Notes under the pieces: model-generated
What the model was told of the DNA's origin: nothing
Database searches by the model: none
What the model saw: only the letters and a program-made list of their open reading frames with translations
Translations under genes and position numbers: made by a program
Source: Croceivirga sp.
GTDB lineage: Bacteria; Bacteroidota; Bacteroidia; Flavobacteriales; Flavobacteriaceae
Direction of reading: 5' to 3'
Assembly: GCA_028284935.1 (NCBI GenBank)
Contig: JANQQQ010000016.1
Span: 1 to 64,000, forward strand
DNA: 64,000 bases
Shown here: piece by piece, positions 27,356 through 37,700 of the stretch
Layout of the letters: every line of letters begins with the position of its first letter
How positions within the stretch are numbered: position 1 is the first letter of the stretch

Positions 27356-29608
27356 TTATCTAATCACGGTGATGGTACCTTGCTTTAAGGTTTGGTTGTC
27401 TTTTCTGATTTTATAATAAAACAATTGGTTTCTTTTGTTGAAGCCCAAGCTTGAGGGAGGCCAATTGTTGGCATATCCCGTTTGGTTCAACAGCTCATCG
27501 CCCAGTTCATTGTATATGATTACGGTAACATCGGATTGCCTAGAGTAGGTATTGGGAATGACCCACAAATCATTAATGCCGTCACCATTGGCCGTGATTA
27601 CGTTGGGGATTTGAAAGTCGTCCCTGTACGTAACGGTAAAACTTCGGCTCACTTGACAGTTGTCGATAGTAGCCACCAAGACATAGTTGCCTTCTTGCTC
27701 AAGGGTAACCGAGTTTAGTGATGAAATCAAGTTGTTTTGAGCATCGTACCATTCGTATGAAGTTCCCCCCGAAGCGGTAACCGTCTGGGATTCCCCCTCT
27801 GGAAAAATGATATTTTCTTCGGCATCAACAGTGATGATCGATTCGTCAAAACGACTTAATGTAATTTCATTGGAAAGGATAGGACATCCATCGGTCATAA
27901 CGGATAATTGATATCTCCCTTCTTCAGTTGCCGTCAGTTCTAGGGAAGAAGAGTCAATGGATTGACCATTTCTAGTCCAATTGAACGTTCTTCCATTAAG
28001 GTCATATGTGGTAGAAATGGAAATGGTAACGCCATCACAAAGCTGGCTTCCTGTATTGGTAATGGACAGCGTTTCTCCTGAGTTCAATACCACTTCAAGT
28101 GCGTTTGAAGTCATTGAAAAGGAGTCCAAGTTGGCCTCAAGGGTGTAGTTTCCATTTTCGGTTGAAGATGCCAATGACACGGAAGAACCTGTTCCTCCAG
28201 AGACACCAACGCCGTCCCTCATCCATTGGTAATTAAAGTCATTGATCAATTGGGAAGTAACATCAAAGGTGTTGCCACTTTCAGTTGCCGTAATCTGACT
28301 TACTTCCAATACAATGGAACTGTTGGCGCAATTGGCATAACTGCCATTATGGGCAATGGTCAAGTCAAAATTGTTCGGCTGCACCACGGTTGTGGTCTCT
28401 GAGGTTTTGGTTGAAGAACCGCAAGAACCCCCTGTTTCCGTAACGGCAGCATAGTACTCCCCTGTTTCTGAAATAGTAAGGGTCAAGCCGTTCGCTCCGC
28501 TTATTGCACTGCCGTTCCTGTACCATTGAATGGTGGGGTTAGTGGCATCAGTACTTATGGACAGGATTTCGTTTTGTCCGGGAAGCAATACCATGCGCTC
28601 AGGATTTACCCTTGCCACTGCAAAGCTACCTGGACTTGACAGCGCGACCGGAGCGGATTCTTCGGTACAGATTCCGGATCCAGAGATTTCCACTGTATAG
28701 TTTCCTTCAAAACCTACTACACCACCATCAACATTATAGGAAGAGCCATCCACCGTTGGTCCTGCAACGGGCGTGCCATCCAAATACCAGGTGTAGCTAT
28801 ACCCCATTCCAGTGATATTGGTAGAAAGTGTGACCACATCCGTAGGGCACAATGTACTCTGTGCAGGAGGATTTATTGCAATGCCTTGGCTGGTTCCAAT
28901 AGTAATCTCAATGGAGTTGGAAAGCGTGTTTGCGGAACCACTACATGCGGCACCATAATCCACTTCCACAAAATACATGCCTGACTGATTTACGGTAATT
29001 TGATTGGAAGTCTCTGATAACGGGGTTCCGCTTCTGTACCAGCTGTATACATAGTTTTGAGGATCGGGAACATTATGTGTTGCCAAAGTAACGGTACCCC
29101 CATCACAGATTTGGATAACACCGCCTGGAGGAATGGTTCCGTTGCCATCTTGACTTATTAAAATGGGATCGCTATACCCAATGTAATAAATGGCATAGGG
29201 GTCCGAAACCTCACTGGTCAATTCAGGAACAGTGCTTCTTACCCGAAATCGATAGTTGTCTCCCTGCACATTTTGAGGAACGGCGAACTGAAAATCAAAG
29301 TCAAAATCCGTGTTTTTATCGCCAACCCTTGCTAGTTCCGTTGGGCTGTCAAAGGCTCCGTTGGCATCGGATAGTTCCAAAACAAATTCATTGGTACTGT
29401 CCACCAAAGAAGGACTGGGATTCCAAGTGAAATTAACGAAGTATTCATTGAAACTTGCAGAAGCACAGGCAGCGGTCCAAGGGAATGAACTGCCCAAATT
29501 TGGATTGGGTGCCGCAGTTGGTTTGTTCAAGACTTGTGCGCCCGCTGTATGCATAACGAGCAGGCAGCAAGTCATCTGTAGGATTTTGTTTAGCATTTTA
29601 GGTCTCAT
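27356..29608 (-). CDS. Ig-like repeat surface protein with T9SS type-B (gliding-motility) sorting domain
   Basis: This 750-aa protein has a signal peptide (about residues 1-24), a fibronectin-like region (about 45-145), several Ig/PKD-like modules recognisable by YSWYRSG-, YTWYLDG-, IQWYRNG- and YEWYDAQ-type strands, and a C-terminal CHU_C-like domain (about 655-750) beginning FQIPNVITANGDGINDLWVI and ending KQGTITVIR. That domain is the type-B signal for T9SS secretion and attachment. It heads the operon with two PorP/SprF proteins and is probably their surface-exposed partner. ATG 29596 is a possible alternative start. Confidence 0.9.
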   Translation of the reverse strand: MRPKMLNKILQMTCCLLVMHTAGAQVLNKPTAAPNPNLGSSFPWTAACASASFNEYFVNFTWNPSPSLVDSTNEFVLELSDANGAFDSPTELARVGDKNTDFDFDFQFAVPQNVQGDNYRFRVRSTVPELTSEVSDPYAIYYIGYSDPILISQDGNGTIPPGGVIQICDGGTVTLATHNVPDPQNYVYSWYRSGTPLSETSNQITVNQSGMYFVEVDYGAACSGSANTLSNSIEITIGTSQGIAINPPAQSTLCPTDVVTLSTNITGMGYSYTWYLDGTPVAGPTVDGSSYNVDGGVVGFEGNYTVEISGSGICTEESAPVALSSPGSFAVARVNPERMVLLPGQNEILSISTDATNPTIQWYRNGSAISGANGLTLTISETGEYYAAVTETGGSCGSSTKTSETTTVVQPNNFDLTIAHNGSYANCANSSIVLEVSQITATESGNTFDVTSQLINDFNYQWMRDGVGVSGGTGSSVSLASSTENGNYTLEANLDSFSMTSNALEVVLNSGETLSITNTGSQLCDGVTISISTTYDLNGRTFNWTRNGQSIDSSSLELTATEEGRYQLSVMTDGCPILSNEITLSRFDESIITVDAEENIIFPEGESQTVTASGGTSYEWYDAQNNLISSLNSVTLEQEGNYVLVATIDNCQVSRSFTVTYRDDFQIPNVITANGDGINDLWVIPNTYSRQSDVTVIIYNELGDELLNQTGYANNWPPSSLGFNKRNQLFYYKIRKDNQTLKQGTITVIR

Positions 29609-29855
29609 GGTATGTTAGCTTAAGTTGACGACACTTTGGGGATGCCATCACGCATTTTTCTAGTTAGTAGGTGCCATTGGGGCTGAATATCATTACGGTA
29701 TTCATAAAACAAATATTTTAATAATTGGGCTGAAGAAGAAGTTATTGTTGTGGTTGCGCGCTTTTCTGTTGTGAAAACGCTGTTTTCCTTAATGAGGAAT
29801 ATGAAAACATCGTTAAAATGCCCATTTTCACTACATTTGCTCCTCAATTTATGGC
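29609..29855. other. Intergenic gap, divergent promoters
   Basis: A 247-bp region between the surface cluster and glnS. An 80-aa open frame on the minus strand here lacks any family resemblance and is not called. Apart from the glnS -7 box nothing specific was seen. Confidence 0.5.
29832..29839 (+). promoter_or_regulatory. -7 promoter box for glnS
   Basis: TACATTTG matches TAnnTTTG, 16 nt before the glnS ATG at 29856. It favours 29856 as the start over the out-of-frame ATG at 29851. Confidence 0.45.
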
Positions 29856-31541
29856 ATGGCAAACGAGGAAAAATCGCTGAATTTTATAGAGCATATTATT
29901 GAGGAAGATCTTAAAAACGGCTACTCCAATGACGAGCTTCGTTTTCGTTTTCCACCCGAACCCAACGGGTATTTGCATATAGGCCATGCCAGCTCCATTT
30001 GTCTGAATTTTGGACTTGGGGAAAATTACAACGCTCCAGTTAATCTAAGATTTGATGACACCAATCCTGAAAAAGAGGAAAAAGTATATGTTGAGGCCAT
30101 CAAACGAGATGTGGAATGGCTGGGTTTTACCTGGGCCGAGGAGCGGTATGCGTCAGATTACTTTCAGCAATTGTACGAATGGGCCGTTGGCTTGATTAAG
30201 GCCCGTAAAGCCTATGTAGACAGCCAGTCCTCTGAAGAGATGGCCCAACAAAAGGGAACACCAACCGAACCAGGAACCCACAGCCCCTATCGAAATAGAA
30301 GCGTTGAGGAAAACCTTAGGTTATTTGAAGCAATGAAAAATGGGGAGTTTGAAGAAGGCGTTCATGTACTCCGGGCCAAAATTGACATGGCTTCACCCAA
30401 CATGTTAATGCGGGACCCTATCCTCTATCGCGTCTTAAAAAAAGCACATCACCGGACAAATACCGATTGGTGTATTTATCCTATGTACGATTGGGCCCAT
30501 GGCCAAGGGGATTACATTGAACAGGTTTCCCACTCTTTGTGTACTTTGGAGTTTCTGCCTCACAGAGAGTTATATGATTGGTGTTTGGACCAATTGGTAT
30601 CTTCGGAAAGGCTACGACCAAAGCAGCGGGAGTTCGCGAGAAGAAATCTAAGTCACACGGTTGTAAGCAAAAGAAAGTTGCTAAAATTGGTTGAAGATGG
30701 TGTGGTTTCAGGATGGGATGATCCCCGGATGCCCACGATATCCGGTTTACGAAGGCGGGGCTACACCCCGGAGTCCATCCGGAATTTTGCGGACACCATT
30801 GGTATTGCCAAACGCGAAAACCTGGTTGATGTTTCTTTATTGGAATTCCATGCACGGGAACATCTCAATAAAATTGCCCCCCGGGTTATGACTGTCTTGA
30901 ACCCCTTAAAAGTGGTCATTACGAACTATCCGGAGGGCAAAGAAGAGTGGTTGGACGCAGAGAATAACCCAGAGGATGAATCAGCGGGGAGCAGAAGGGT
31001 GCCTTTTTCCAGAGCACTTTATATTGAACAAGAAGATTTTAGGGAAGAAGCAAACCGTAAATTCTTTCGATTAAAACTAGGCGGCGAAGTGCGTCTTAAA
31101 AACGGGTATATCATTAAAGCAGAATCCTGCACAAAAGATGCAGAGGGCAACATTAGGGAAGTGCAATGCACGTATGACCCCAAAAGCAAGAGTGGTAGTG
31201 GTACGGAAGAAAGCTTACGCAAAGTAAAAGGAACCCTTCATTGGGTTTCCATTCCACATGCCATTGAAGCAGAAGTGAGAATTTACGACCGCTTGTTCAC
31301 GGATGAAAACCCTGATGGACATAAGGATAGGGATTTTATGGAATTTGTGAACCGGGATTCCCTAAGGACAACAAATGGATACTTGGAACCAAGCTTAAAA
31401 AACGCAGCACCAGGTGAGCATTTTCAATTTCAGCGGCTGGGTTATTTTAATGTGGATGACGATTCCAAACCAGAACACTTGGTTTTCAACAGAACGGTTA
31501 CTTTAAGGGACACATGGGCCAAAATTCAACAACAAAAATAA
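29856..31541 (+). CDS. glnS: Glutaminyl-tRNA synthetase
   Basis: This 561-aa class I synthetase has the HIGH motif PNGYLHIGHASSI, the GlnRS/GluRS catalytic core with LRFDDTNPEKEEK and YPMYDWAHGQGDYIEQVSHS, and a KMSKS variant HTVVSKRKLLKLV. The C-terminal beta-barrel anticodon domain (about 340-555) is typical of GlnRS. It charges tRNA-Gln directly. Together with gltX in this window, it indicates a direct Gln-tRNA route in this organism. Confidence 0.96.
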   Translation: MANEEKSLNFIEHIIEEDLKNGYSNDELRFRFPPEPNGYLHIGHASSICLNFGLGENYNAPVNLRFDDTNPEKEEKVYVEAIKRDVEWLGFTWAEERYASDYFQQLYEWAVGLIKARKAYVDSQSSEEMAQQKGTPTEPGTHSPYRNRSVEENLRLFEAMKNGEFEEGVHVLRAKIDMASPNMLMRDPILYRVLKKAHHRTNTDWCIYPMYDWAHGQGDYIEQVSHSLCTLEFLPHRELYDWCLDQLVSSERLRPKQREFARRNLSHTVVSKRKLLKLVEDGVVSGWDDPRMPTISGLRRRGYTPESIRNFADTIGIAKRENLVDVSLLEFHAREHLNKIAPRVMTVLNPLKVVITNYPEGKEEWLDAENNPEDESAGSRRVPFSRALYIEQEDFREEANRKFFRLKLGGEVRLKNGYIIKAESCTKDAEGNIREVQCTYDPKSKSGSGTEESLRKVKGTLHWVSIPHAIEAEVRIYDRLFTDENPDGHKDRDFMEFVNRDSLRTTNGYLEPSLKNAAPGEHFQFQRLGYFNVDDDSKPEHLVFNRTVTLRDTWAKIQQQK

Positions 31542-31661
31542 TAAGTAGCGACCCAAGGAATATACCAAAAAGTTTTTTCTCGTTTTAAACCTTTCTTTCT
31601 TCTAAAATCAGTTTTCCTGTAGGTTTCTTACTCGTTTTACGTCCTATCTGTAAAAAAGCTC

Positions 31662-32939
31662 ATGAAAAAGACCTTTTTTGCCATTGCTTTCTTCGTAATG
31701 GTATTTCTCGTCGCGCAGGAGAACAAAATTAGCACCCTAAAATTTGAAGGACTCCACCGAACAAAGGAGACTTTTTTAAGACGTCTCCTAAAAGTAAAGG
31801 CGGGAAGTACCTATGATACCCTTTTGGTTCAAAAAGATTTGGAACGCTTAAACCGCTTGCCCGGAATCGCCAACGCGAGGGACAGTGTTGTTTTTACCAA
31901 TGATAGGGTAGGCTTGTTTTATATTTTGGATGAAAACTTCACAATCATCCCTGGTCTTCGTATCGCCACGGCCAATGATGGGAGCTTCGCGTATCGTCTA
32001 TCGGTCTTTGAATTCAATTTTTTGGGTAACAACCAATTGTTGGGCGGTTACTACGAGCGCAATGTATTTGATTCGTACGGGCTTTTCTGGGAACACCCCT
32101 TTTTATTCAGTGACAAAGCAGGTGTGGGTTTTAACTATCAAGATATTACGAGACAGGAGCCAATTTTTTTTGACGAAGGAACCAAAGATTACCGTTTTAA
32201 TTCCAGACAGATAGAGGGACAACTCATACTTTCCCCAGATTTTAACAATGAAATTGAACTTGGAGCGCTCTTCGTCAGGGAACGGTATACCTTTGAAGGG
32301 GATGACCCCATTCCCGACACCCCTTTGGAATTGGAAGCCAATAAAATCTTTTACAGGGCGGCCTATAGGTATATTGATTTCGACATCGATTATCAATATT
32401 TCGATGGCTTTCAAAATGAGTTTACCGGACAATACATTCAGCAGCTGAATGGAGATGCCCCAGCACAGGAATTTTTAGGTGACTTTCTTTCCTTAAGAAA
32501 TGACTTTGTTTACTATAAAAAACTAGGCTCCCGGGGTAATTGGGCCAATAGACTGCGTTTGGCGGCAACTATTGGAAATGAAGATTCACCCTTTGCACCT
32601 TTTACATTGGACAATCAGCTGAACATTCGGGGGGTTGGAAATGTGGTCGATCGGGGGACGGCGGCCATTGTCCTAAATACAGAGTATCGACACACCTTAT
32701 ATGAAAAGGGTTGGTTTGTGGTGCAGAGCAATGTTTTTTTGGACGCTGGTGCATGGCGAGATCCAGGCGAACCCTTTTCACAGCTTTTTGATGGAAGCAA
32801 CACTAGGGTATACCCTGGAGCGGGATTTCGATTAATTCACAAGCGCATTTTTAATGCGGTCTTTCGTCTGGATTATGGATTTGGCATTGGAACCAATGCT
32901 ACTAATGGAATCGTTTTTGGAATCGGTCAATATTTTTAA
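31662..32939 (+). CDS. Short Omp85/BamA-like outer-membrane protein with one POTRA domain
   Basis: This 425-aa protein has a signal peptide, a single POTRA-like module (about residues 22-95, ISTLKFEGLHRTKETFLRRLL) and an Omp85-type barrel (about 105-425). Late-barrel features include NQLNIRGVGNV, VLNTEYRHTLYE, VFLDAGAWRD, PGAGFRLIHK and the final aromatic IGQYF. The family inserts or exports outer-membrane proteins or acts in lipid transport. It is too short to be the main BamA, which has five POTRA domains. Substrate unknown. Confidence 0.82.
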   Translation: MKKTFFAIAFFVMVFLVAQENKISTLKFEGLHRTKETFLRRLLKVKAGSTYDTLLVQKDLERLNRLPGIANARDSVVFTNDRVGLFYILDENFTIIPGLRIATANDGSFAYRLSVFEFNFLGNNQLLGGYYERNVFDSYGLFWEHPFLFSDKAGVGFNYQDITRQEPIFFDEGTKDYRFNSRQIEGQLILSPDFNNEIELGALFVRERYTFEGDDPIPDTPLELEANKIFYRAAYRYIDFDIDYQYFDGFQNEFTGQYIQQLNGDAPAQEFLGDFLSLRNDFVYYKKLGSRGNWANRLRLAATIGNEDSPFAPFTLDNQLNIRGVGNVVDRGTAAIVLNTEYRHTLYEKGWFVVQSNVFLDAGAWRDPGEPFSQLFDGSNTRVYPGAGFRLIHKRIFNAVFRLDYGFGIGTNATNGIVFGIGQYF

Positions 32940-33159
32940 AAGCTTTGACTTCCCATGGTATAAGAATGATTGATCAATTAAAATATATCAATCGGTACTT
33001 TCTATTGAAACCGGCCTTTTTGTGCGAGCGCTAATGGCGCTAATTTTCTATTCAAGCGAAACCCATAAGCAATTGTGAATAAGGGGCTTAAACCGGCTTA
33101 AAATCAGAATCCGCTATTTCTGGTAGCGGATTCCGATTATTTATGGATTGAAGGGACAA
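32940..33159. other. Intergenic gap between convergent genes
   Basis: A 220-bp gap with no convincing ORF. It contains the large perfect hairpin described separately and a short direct repeat GCGCTAAT at about 33037-33055. Confidence 0.4.
33107..33133. terminator. Hairpin between convergent Omp85-like and SPFH genes
   Basis: A perfect 10-bp stem, GAATCCGCTA with TAGCGGATTC, encloses a 7-nt loop and is flanked by AT-rich sequence on both sides. It probably terminates both convergent transcripts, although T runs are short. Confidence 0.55.
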
Positions 33160-34095
33160 CTACGAAGTGGCCCCTCCATTTTTAGGGTTGGTTTTTTTCA
33201 TTTGTTCCCCAATCATATTACTTGCCGTAAAGGAGGCCACCATATTGTTCAGCATATCACTGCCTGCTTGAGGGGAGTTGGGCAACAGGATTAAATTTGT
33301 GTTGGTTTCCTCTCCGATGGACTGTAAGGTGTCATAATGTTGGGTGACAACAATCAGGGCAGAAGCTTCTTGAGAGTTGATACCCACTTTATTGAGCACC
33401 TCTACGGATTCTTCCAACCCACGGGCGATTTCTCTTCGTTGATCTGCAATACCCTGCCCTTGCAACCTTTTACTTTCGGCTTCGGCCTTTGCCTTTTCCA
33501 CAATCAGGATACGCGCAGCATCCCCTTCAAATTGGGCGGCTATTTTTTCGCGCTCCGAAGCATTGATGCGGTTCATGGCTTCTTTTACCTGTGCATCCGG
33601 GTCAATATCGGTAACAAGGGTTTTGATGATGTCATATCCATATTCGGACATGTACTCTTGCAGTTCGCGTTTCACCGCAATGGCAATATCATCTTTTTTG
33701 ACAAAGACATCGTCCAGCTTCATCTTGGGTACTTCGGCACGCACTACGTCAAATACGAATGAGGTGATTTGATCATGTGGATATTCCAGTTTGTAGAAGG
33801 CATCATACACCTTATCGCGAATGACGACATATTGTACGGAAACTTTGAGCTTCACAAAAACATCATCCAAGGTTTTGGTTTCAATAATCACATCGAGCTG
33901 TTGGATTTTTAAACTCAGTCGACCAGCAATGCGATCCACTAAAGGAATCTTCATTTGAAGCCCTGAGTTTCGAATGCTTTGAAAACGCCCAAAGCGTTCC
34001 ACCACTACTGCCGTTTGTTGTTTTACAATAAAAAAGGAAGCGAAAAGAATAATCAGTCCAAAAAAGACCAATGGTATTAAAAAGAAATTACCCAT
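33160..34095 (-). CDS. SPFH-domain (stomatin/prohibitin-like) membrane protein
   Basis: This 311-aa protein has one N-terminal membrane segment (about residues 3-24), an SPFH/band-7 domain (about 25-190, with VVVERFGRFQSIRNSGLQMKIPLVD) and a coiled-coil C-terminus rich in Glu, Lys and Ala (KAKAEAESKRLQGQG). It resembles QmcA/paraslipin proteins that form large membrane assemblies. No NfeD partner is adjacent. Function in this organism is unknown. Confidence 0.9.
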   Translation of the reverse strand: MGNFFLIPLVFFGLIILFASFFIVKQQTAVVVERFGRFQSIRNSGLQMKIPLVDRIAGRLSLKIQQLDVIIETKTLDDVFVKLKVSVQYVVIRDKVYDAFYKLEYPHDQITSFVFDVVRAEVPKMKLDDVFVKKDDIAIAVKRELQEYMSEYGYDIIKTLVTDIDPDAQVKEAMNRINASEREKIAAQFEGDAARILIVEKAKAEAESKRLQGQGIADQRREIARGLEESVEVLNKVGINSQEASALIVVTQHYDTLQSIGEETNTNLILLPNSPQAGSDMLNNMVASFTASNMIGEQMKKTNPKNGGATS

Positions 34096-34250
34096 TTGAA
34101 TCGTGTTTATAGTTGAATACAGGAAGTTACAAAACTCACCAATAGATTGGTAGGCGAAAAGGTGGATTTGTTACAGGATTGAAATTTGTTGTAAACGTAA
34201 CCTAATGCAACGCAACGATAGTGGAATCCCCGCACCTTTCTTAAAAAGCC

Positions 34251-34679
34251 ATGAAAAAACGAATCATCTTTTTTGTTTCTTTAATCACAACCGCATTTTT
34301 TGTAGGGTGTGAAGATTGCAATGATTGTTTGGATACCCAACAAAAGGATATCTTGGTTCAAGATCCCGATGGCAACAATCTTTTGTTTGGGGATACAGCC
34401 ATTTTTAATCCTGAAGAGGTGACCATAAGCTCAGAAAGCGAAGCGCCTCAACCCTTATTTCTAGCTACAAACACCCAAACACTGCAGTTTACCTTAATCG
34501 AAGGGGAAACTACCTACACGCTTCGATTGGATAATGATAACACGGAAACCATAGTCTTTGAATTGGGCGAACGGGAAAGTGAACGTTGCTGTGGCGACCA
34601 AACATTCTCTACGGCTACACTATTAAATGGCGCAACAATTGCTAACGATGATCTTATCACCATTGTGAAGCAACCATAA
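34251..34679 (+). CDS. Small lipoprotein of unknown function
   Basis: This 142-aa protein has a lipobox TAFFVGC near residue 20, followed by a short Cys-containing stretch (EDCNDCLDTQQ). The rest is acidic, with likely beta structure (TLIEGETTYTLRLDND) and a second Cys pair (ERCCGDQ). The four Cys after the lipobox may form disulphides. No family is recognised. It stands between the SPFH gene (divergent) and the BNR-propeller gene, about 100 nt upstream of the latter. Confidence 0.7.
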   Translation: MKKRIIFFVSLITTAFFVGCEDCNDCLDTQQKDILVQDPDGNNLLFGDTAIFNPEEVTISSESEAPQPLFLATNTQTLQFTLIEGETTYTLRLDNDNTETIVFELGERESERCCGDQTFSTATLLNGATIANDDLITIVKQP

Positions 34680-34780
34680 TTTTCTAAAGGCCACTCCACA
34701 GGAATAATCCGTTGATTATAGTATATTTAGGGAGGGAGGCTGTTGCAAGTCTCCAAAACGACTAACGAAACATTATCCAA

Positions 34781-37700
34781 ATGAAAAAGAGCTTCCCTAT
34801 CGCGTTCTTATGCGCTCTATTTTGCTGTTTGTTCAGCCTATCTTCCCAAGAAACCAAAGAATCATTTCAAAACAGTGTTATTGACACCAGCTTCTACAGC
34901 GGGCTGAAATGGCGCAACATTGGCCCTAAACGAGGGGGCCGATCCTTAGGCTGCGCCGGCAGCCCAAACCGACCCAACGAGTATTATTTTGGTGCTACTG
35001 GAGGGGGGCTGTGGAAGACCGTGGATGGTGGAAATGAATGGAAACCAGTGACGGACGGTCAAGTAACCAGCTCTTCCGTAGGTGCCGTTGCCGTAGCGGA
35101 AACCAATCCGGACATTGTCTATATTGGGATGGGCGAGGTACAATTGCGGGGAAGTATCACCCAAGGCGATGGGGTCTATAAATCGGAGGATGCGGGCAAA
35201 ACCTGGAAGCATTTGGGACTGGAAGAAACCCAAGCTGTCGCCCGAATAAGAATTCATCCCACCAACCCAGATGTGGTCTATGTTGCTGCATTGGGCCATC
35301 CGTATGGGGAGAACGAGGAACGCGGAGTGTTTCGAAGTAAGGATGGAGGAAGTACCTGGGAAAAGGTATTGTATGTGGGGCCAAAGGCCGGAGCCGTTGA
35401 TTTGATCATTGACCGGAACAATCCTGATGTCCTTTATGCCAGTACCTGGCAAGTATATCGCAAAGCATGGAAAATGTGGGGCGGTGGCGGCGAGAGTAAG
35501 CTTTGGAAATCCGTGGATAGGGGCGATACGTGGACCGACCTTACGGAGAACCCAGGAATGCCGGAAGGGCCCATTGGTAAGATAGGGGTTACGGTTTCCC
35601 CTGCTGACTCCAACCGGGTTTGGGCCATTGTCGAGGCCAATGAAGGCGGTGTTTTTCGTTCCGATGATGCCGGAAAAACTTGGGAAAAAACCAACGACGA
35701 ACGAAAATTGCGGCAACGTGCCTTTTATTATTCCAGGGTGTTTGCCGACCCAAAGGATAAGGAAGTCGTCTACGGATTAAACACCAGAATGTACAAATCG
35801 TTCGATGGCGGAAAGACCTTTGATTCGATTATTCAAACCCCGCATGGGGACAATCATGATTTGTGGATCGATCCCAATAACCCAGACCGCATGATCAATG
35901 CCAATGACGGGGGTGGCAATGTGACCATCAATGGCGGTAAATCATGGACGGAACAGGATTTTGTGACCACTCAGTTTTATCATGTGATGGCCACCAACGA
36001 CGTGCCCTATCATGTGGCCGGCGCACAACAGGACAATAGCACCTTGGCCATGCCCAGTGACGGTTGGGACCATATGCAGGCCAGGGGCCACAACAAAGGC
36101 TGGTACTACGCCGTGGGGGGTGGAGAAAGTGGATGGATTACCCAACACCCTGAAAATTTGGATGTTTTCTATGCGGGAAGCCAAGGCGCGCTGTTAACGC
36201 GATATGATAGAAGCAACGGACAGATTAGGGATATCCAGGTATACCCAAGGTTCTTTTCAGGGGAACCGGCGGAAGCATTGCCAGAACGTTGGCAATGGAC
36301 CTTTCCTATCATGTTTGCCCCCCAAGACAGCAAGGTGATGTATACCTGCTCGCAACATGTTTGGAAAACCACCAATGACGGACAGAGCTGGGAAAGGATA
36401 AGTCCCGATCTGACCTATGCCGACCCAAGTACGTTGGGTAAAACGGGCGGTGTTATTACCATGGACATGAACGGCCCTGAAATCTATGCCACGGTGTTTG
36501 CCTTGGCCCCTTCCTTTCATGACATCAATACCATCTGGGCAGGATCGGATGACGGTAAAATTCATATCACCCGAGATGGGGGCAAGAACTGGGAGGACAT
36601 CACACCAACTGATTTACCAAAATTCTCCAGAGTAAGCATTATTGAAGAATCAAAACATCGTCCCGGCACCCTGTTCGTTGCTGCGAACCGCTATCAGGTG
36701 GATGACAGGGAGCCCTATGTCTTCAAGACCCATGACTATGGCAAGACCTGGACAAAGATTATCAATGGAATTGCTGATGGGCATTTTGCCAGGGCCATTC
36801 GTGAGGACCACGTAAGGCAAGGACTGCTTTTTTTGGCTACGGAACATGGGGTGTACTTTTCCGTGGATGACGGGGCACAATGGCAAAGCCTACAATTGAA
36901 CCTTCCGGACACTCCCATAAGGGATTTAGTGGTAAAGGATAATGACGTGGTCTTGGGCTCCCATGGCCGCGGGTTTTGGATAATGGACGATATCCAACCC
37001 TTACGCCAATACAAGGAAGAAATGAAAGACCAAGCTGCCATCCTTTTTCAACCAGCTGATGCCATTCGAGGTATTTCAGATGCTATGGTACAGTACTATC
37101 TAAAAGAACAATTAGACACCATTACCTTTGAAGTCTTGGACGCCAATGACAAACTCATTGACACCTTTACGGGGAGCCAACCCAAATATAAGGTAGACAA
37201 AAACCTGCCTTGGTGGCTACGAGGCGGTTCTTCAAAACCCACTACGGCCCAAGGGTTGAATACGTTTACTTGGGATTTACGCTACCCCGGCGCTACGGAT
37301 TTCGAAGGGATGATTATCTGGAGTGCACGACCGACCCGTGGGCCAAAAGCACCCATAGGCACCTATAAGGTGCGCATGAAATCGGGGGACTATGAAAAGA
37401 CCTATCCTTTTGCGGTGCATATGAACCCCAATTTAAAGGGCGTGACCAAGGAAGATTTGGACGAACAGTTTGAGTTGGCCAACAACATCATGCAAAAAAC
37501 GAGCGCAGCCAATGAAGCAGTCATTCAAATTCGGGAAATCAAAGGGCAACTCAAGCGACACGAAGGGAAGTTATCCATTAGTGCGATGAAAAAGACCATT
37601 ACCCCTTTTGTGAATACCCTAAGTGCCATAGAAGAGAACCTCTATCAAGTGAGAAACCAATCCGGGCAGGATCCGTTAAACTTTCCCATCAAACTGAACA

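Noticed and set aside
29620-29862. 80-aa minus-strand ORF between the surface cluster and glnS
   Set aside because: No recognisable domain, contains the glnS promoter and overlaps its start; Ser/Thr-rich composition looks non-coding.
33037-33055. GCGCTAAT direct repeat as a CRISPR or attachment site
   Set aside because: Only two short adjacent copies with no spacer structure; no Cas or integrase genes nearby.
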